Source: Paralvinella palmiformis
Taxonomy: Eukaryota > Annelida > Polychaeta > Terebellida > Alvinellidae
Reading direction: 5' to 3'
Assembly (NCBI GenBank): GCA_025642065.1
Contig: JAODUP010000120.1
Span: 342,501 to 406,500, forward strand
DNA length: 64,000 nucleotides
Position 1 is the first letter of the stretch; every line of letters starts with the position of its first letter. Position numbers and translations under genes: made by a program. The notes below the pieces were generated by a model. The model made no database searches, was not told the DNA's origin, and worked only from the letters and a program-made list of their open reading frames with translations. Positions 60,332 to 64,000 of this stretch are shown here, piece after piece.

Positions 60332-60386
<55 letters not shown>

Positions 60387-61815
60387 AAGTATGTATATGG
60401 AAAAAATAAAATACACACACAAACAGAGACCAGCCAAAATCAACAGTAGGCCATATATTTACACATCTTGCAAGAACCTGATTAATGAATTTTAATGTCC
60501 ATCTTACGTATACCGTAGTCCATCTATATCTGCCACCAACTTGTTTTTCTTATCAGTGTTTCCATTTCTTTTAGGTCAGTGAGTGTTTCTCTAAAACCAT
60601 TTTTGCAATAGCCTTCTTTTTTTTTTTGGGGGGGGGGCTATTTTCGTCGCCAATCGATTAATTCAGCGAGCCATGGTCGAGAGAATACGGTCATGATCCA
60701 TTTCCACATCAGATACTGGATAAGTTCTTCACTTAGACACGTTGACGTTGCATTGCAATCTCTTAGCTATTATAATGTAGCGATTTTATAGCTCGGTGTA
60801 TTTTCATTTGGGGGATTAATCAGTTGCTTTTGGAACTAAGTAATTTTTAACTGGATCCGTGTTTATAGTTGCTGATTCTTGAAGTGTTCCATGTCCTATC
60901 AGGTGCAGCCCCTCTACCTTCTGTTTTACCTATGCCATATATTCTCAAATGGTGACCTTAACCTTCTTGGTTGAAGCTGAGGAAGTCATAGGATATGGTT
61001 GCCAGAACATCACAGAATCCATTCATATTGTCTTCCGAATCATTGCTTATCGGAATCTTCACTTGGACTAGTGACGTGTTAATCTGTTTTGTACTGATTC
61101 TCTACGTTATTGATGATGATGATGATGATGATACAGTATCCTCAATGTTTCCGGTCATTCAAAATCTCAACACATAGTCAAAAATACTGAATGATGGATG
61201 TTATATAATCGAAAAAGCAACCGTAAACAGGTAAGCAAGAAATAATCACTTTTTGGCAGTCTGTTCCCGAAAGATACAAGTTCAGCCGGAGACACCCGAC
61301 GCTCGTAATAAGATCTGGACAGATTATCCGAGTGTTTTCGGTGACTTTCTGATAGAGATCTTACAGATATTTAGGTGTACTGCGATTCTCTGCAATTTAT
61401 CACTGAATGATCTACAAAAACTGTTCAATATCTATTTGATGTCTTCGATGTTGGGTCGGATACTCCGTCTGAGATTGTTGTTTTTAGCCAATCCTCTCGC
61501 CTAAGATCTGATATTCTATTCGTATTCAAGTGTACGCTGGCCTGATAATATCTTCCTTGAGCTGATATCACGAACATTAATTATATAGCATTATGGCGTA
61601 GAGACAAAATCGGCAACGAACAAGTGAAATGGATTTGACAAGCAATGAACCACAACTTAATATTACCCCGAATTCTGAGATGTTCTCTAAGTGGAACATT
61701 AGTGTAACGTGCGTGTTCCACTCAGCTGGTACGGACATGCCTGACAAGATGGAATGTAGCGGAGATGTGTGGGGTCGCGTTCGTGGAAATTATTGCCATT
61801 AGAGCTTTAATTTTA

Positions 61816-61850
<35 letters not shown>

Positions 61851-61895
61851 AATGGACTAAATTTAGTGTGTGTACTTTATCCAGTTCATGCAACA

Positions 61896-61986
61896 CTACT
61901 TCTACTACTACTACTACTACTACTACGCTACTACTACTACTACTACTAATAATAATAATAATAATAATTATTATTATTATTATTAT
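61896..61986. repeat. CTA/ATA/TTA trinucleotide array with inverted halves
   Basis: CTACTA repeats pass into AATAAT and then ATTATT. The AAT and ATT halves are exact complements and can form a hairpin of about 20 bp. Confidence 0.9.
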
Positions 61987-63307
61987 ACAACTAATTTAGC
62001 AATACGGGTATGTTTTACCTGGTTGAGTGCACTATTCCAATGATTCAACAGTGAGCAGCCAGCTCCCGTTCTGCAATTATTTCTCACTGCAGTACAAACC
62101 TCCACCTCACTAAATCAACCAGCGTGCTTGCGCCTCTAAGGTGTTTCATCCACCAATCAAAGGCTTCGAGCTAGTCATATAATTTCCACACGGAGTAGCC
62201 CCTCAACAGTATTCTCCGGGGCGAGACTATCGCTGAGGCTAAACAAAGCCATCACTCCAGCCTTCGACAACAAACCGAACCTTGTTAGTAGAAGATGTAT
62301 CTGGCCACACACTTCACTATGCCATCTTTTAAACAGCTTTATGGGAAAGTTATTTTCTTATTGGAACGAAGCGGTAAACAACCAAAAGAAATAGTTCGTC
62401 CAAGCGACCGAATATGTCATATGCTGTAAATTTAGAATTTATTTAGAAGTAGGTCCGGTGGTGATGCAGTAAATCACAGACCATCTATGCGTCTCCCTCA
62501 TTCCAGGTTGTCAGCCACGTAAAATAACGGCCATTTCGACAAAATATAATTGACGAAGCGATTATGCACGCAACATCATTTCAGCAACCATTACTACTGA
62601 GAGCAGTTATTGTTGCACGAATTAACAATTTTCATTCATTACACAAAAAAATAGTTATGTGCGGAATTTGTAAGATGCAGAAAGGTCACGTGGAACAGCG
62701 CAGAACTATCTAGCAATTTTAATGAAAGATATGAAACAAAATGCACATTTGCATGAAAATATATATTAATTAGTAGAAAATACTCATAATTTAATCCGCG
62801 TACCTACCGTAAGGCAGGTGTCGCCCAAATCCCTACATCGTGCAGAAAGTGACGGTATCCCGATGACAGTAACGAAGTACGTGGGATGTCTTCGAAATGA
62901 CATTCTATGATCCAGTTTCGAGCTATCTGGAGCTATAGTTACTATTATGTCATAATGTGTCGAAATATCTATCCTCGGATGTGTCGCCCATTTATACTGT
63001 GGCTCAAACTAGAACACTGAGATATTTAGACATATTTATTCATGCTGTTTTATCCTGTATGGGATCCCTGATAGATCCACAGGATCAAGACTAAAGTGCC
63101 GGTATGTCGGTTTATCGGAAAACTAGATGGTGTCAGATCGATATCACTGGAGACACTATCCGGATATTGAGCTGAGAATATTTGGCTGTCGAGATGATGA
63201 TATTATAGTACTCTGATTATAACAAACTATATCTAGATTCGACATATGCGGATTATATTACAGTTTGAAGGGAGGAAAAGCGGTCAGCATCTGAGGTGTC
63301 GAAATGT

Positions 63308-63339
<32 letters not shown>

Positions 63340-63762
63340 GGTTTCTCACAGAAAATTACCGCTAATTGCAAACTGTGGCGTCAAAGTAGTTATATTATGT
63401 ATGTAATAAGTCGCCATTGATCAACAGGCACGTGTTGTTTACTGCGAGCTGTGGTGTCAAATGATATGTTTTACGTGCTACCACTTTTCTACGCAGCCTG
63501 CATGCAGCCGCTTTCCTGTGGGCGTGATATGTGTCATGTATGAAAAGCGGGTCCCCACAGGCTGATGAGTAGCCCAGACATATACATAGGTCTACGTATA
63601 TATGTATAGATATGTAGACGTGTAGAACACTTCATATTTAGATTGATGTATGTAGTTTTATTTATATTTAGATTGATTGAGGTACAGGTCTCAAAGGATG
63701 TTTAGAGATGTTGATGTTCTGAGCCAGTACAACTATATATGTATCCTAAAACACACATTCAC

Positions 63763-63764
63763 TA

Positions 63765-63811
<47 letters not shown>
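63763..63811. repeat. TA/GA microsatellite
   Basis: A short TA run passes into GA repeats with one AAAG interruption. Confidence 0.85.
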
Positions 63812-64000
63812 TGTTAATTAAAAATATAATAAATTTGCTTTTCCCGCTAGATTTCTTGCAGAAGCACAAACTACTAAATGTATCCCATGTGTGCTAGACG
63901 TTAATTTTAAAGCTTTTATATCCAAAACATTTATCAGATTTTCCCGGTCTCTCATATCTTTCCGGATTATTCGTTATCTAACTCGCTTTATAAACACGAA

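Larger units (their letters stand above)
58732..64000. other. Upstream flank, no gene seen
   Basis: The stretch is AT-rich. It has a TG run (59967-60013), TA runs (60335-60381, 61822-61849, 63313-63340), a trinucleotide hairpin array (61896-61986) and a TA/GA run (63763-63811). Short open frames at 58936-59151 and 61253-61504 show no recognisable domain. Untranslated first exons of the Dok-7-like gene could lie here but cannot be called. Confidence 0.6.

Overview
The window is animal nuclear DNA, most likely from a lophotrochozoan and plausibly a mollusc. Long introns carry canonical GT/AG splice sites. The sequence is AT-rich, with very dense AC, AG and AT microsatellites, several minisatellites and several tRNA-derived SINE families. 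There is no operon structure. The species cannot be read from the sequence, and the mollusc assignment rests on the overall repeat style.

One gene can be assembled with confidence. It lies on the minus strand and nearly fills the window, from the start codon at 58493 to the stop at 2245. Seven coding exons join with consistent reading frames into a predicted protein of 1772 residues. Exons 1 to 3 encode a PH domain and exons 3 to 5 a PTB domain, and both align closely with vertebrate Dok-7, the MuSK adaptor. The remaining 1550 or so residues, in a 3.8 kb exon 6 and a terminal exon 7, form a low-complexity, Ser-rich tail. That tail carries four YxxM motifs, a YVNL motif, YAEI/YAVI motifs and proline-rich SH3 ligands, which is the signature of an IRS-type docking protein. 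The product therefore combines a Dok-7-like membrane and receptor-binding head with an insulin-receptor-substrate-like signalling tail about three times longer than human DOK7.

Layout from left to right: 1-2244 is downstream flank with the putative 3' UTR. 2245-3116 is the last exon. 3117-14005 is intron 6. 14006-17812 is the giant exon 6. 17813-21332 holds the PTB and PH exons with short introns. 21333-58301 is a 37 kb intron inside the PH domain, filled with SINEs, minisatellites, a MITE-like family and microsatellites. 58302-58493 holds the two tiny first coding exons. 58494-64000 is the upstream flank, with promoter-like sites near the start and otherwise AT-rich repeat DNA.

No second protein-coding gene, real tRNA or rRNA gene, or intact autonomous transposon was found. 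Most short open frames are translations of microsatellites or shadows of exon 6. The most notable features are the Dok-7/IRS hybrid architecture, a SINE family whose 3' tails are AC microsatellites, a SINE family lying mostly in the sense orientation of the host gene, and a short inverted-repeat element built on CAGACATGGGGTCAATT.
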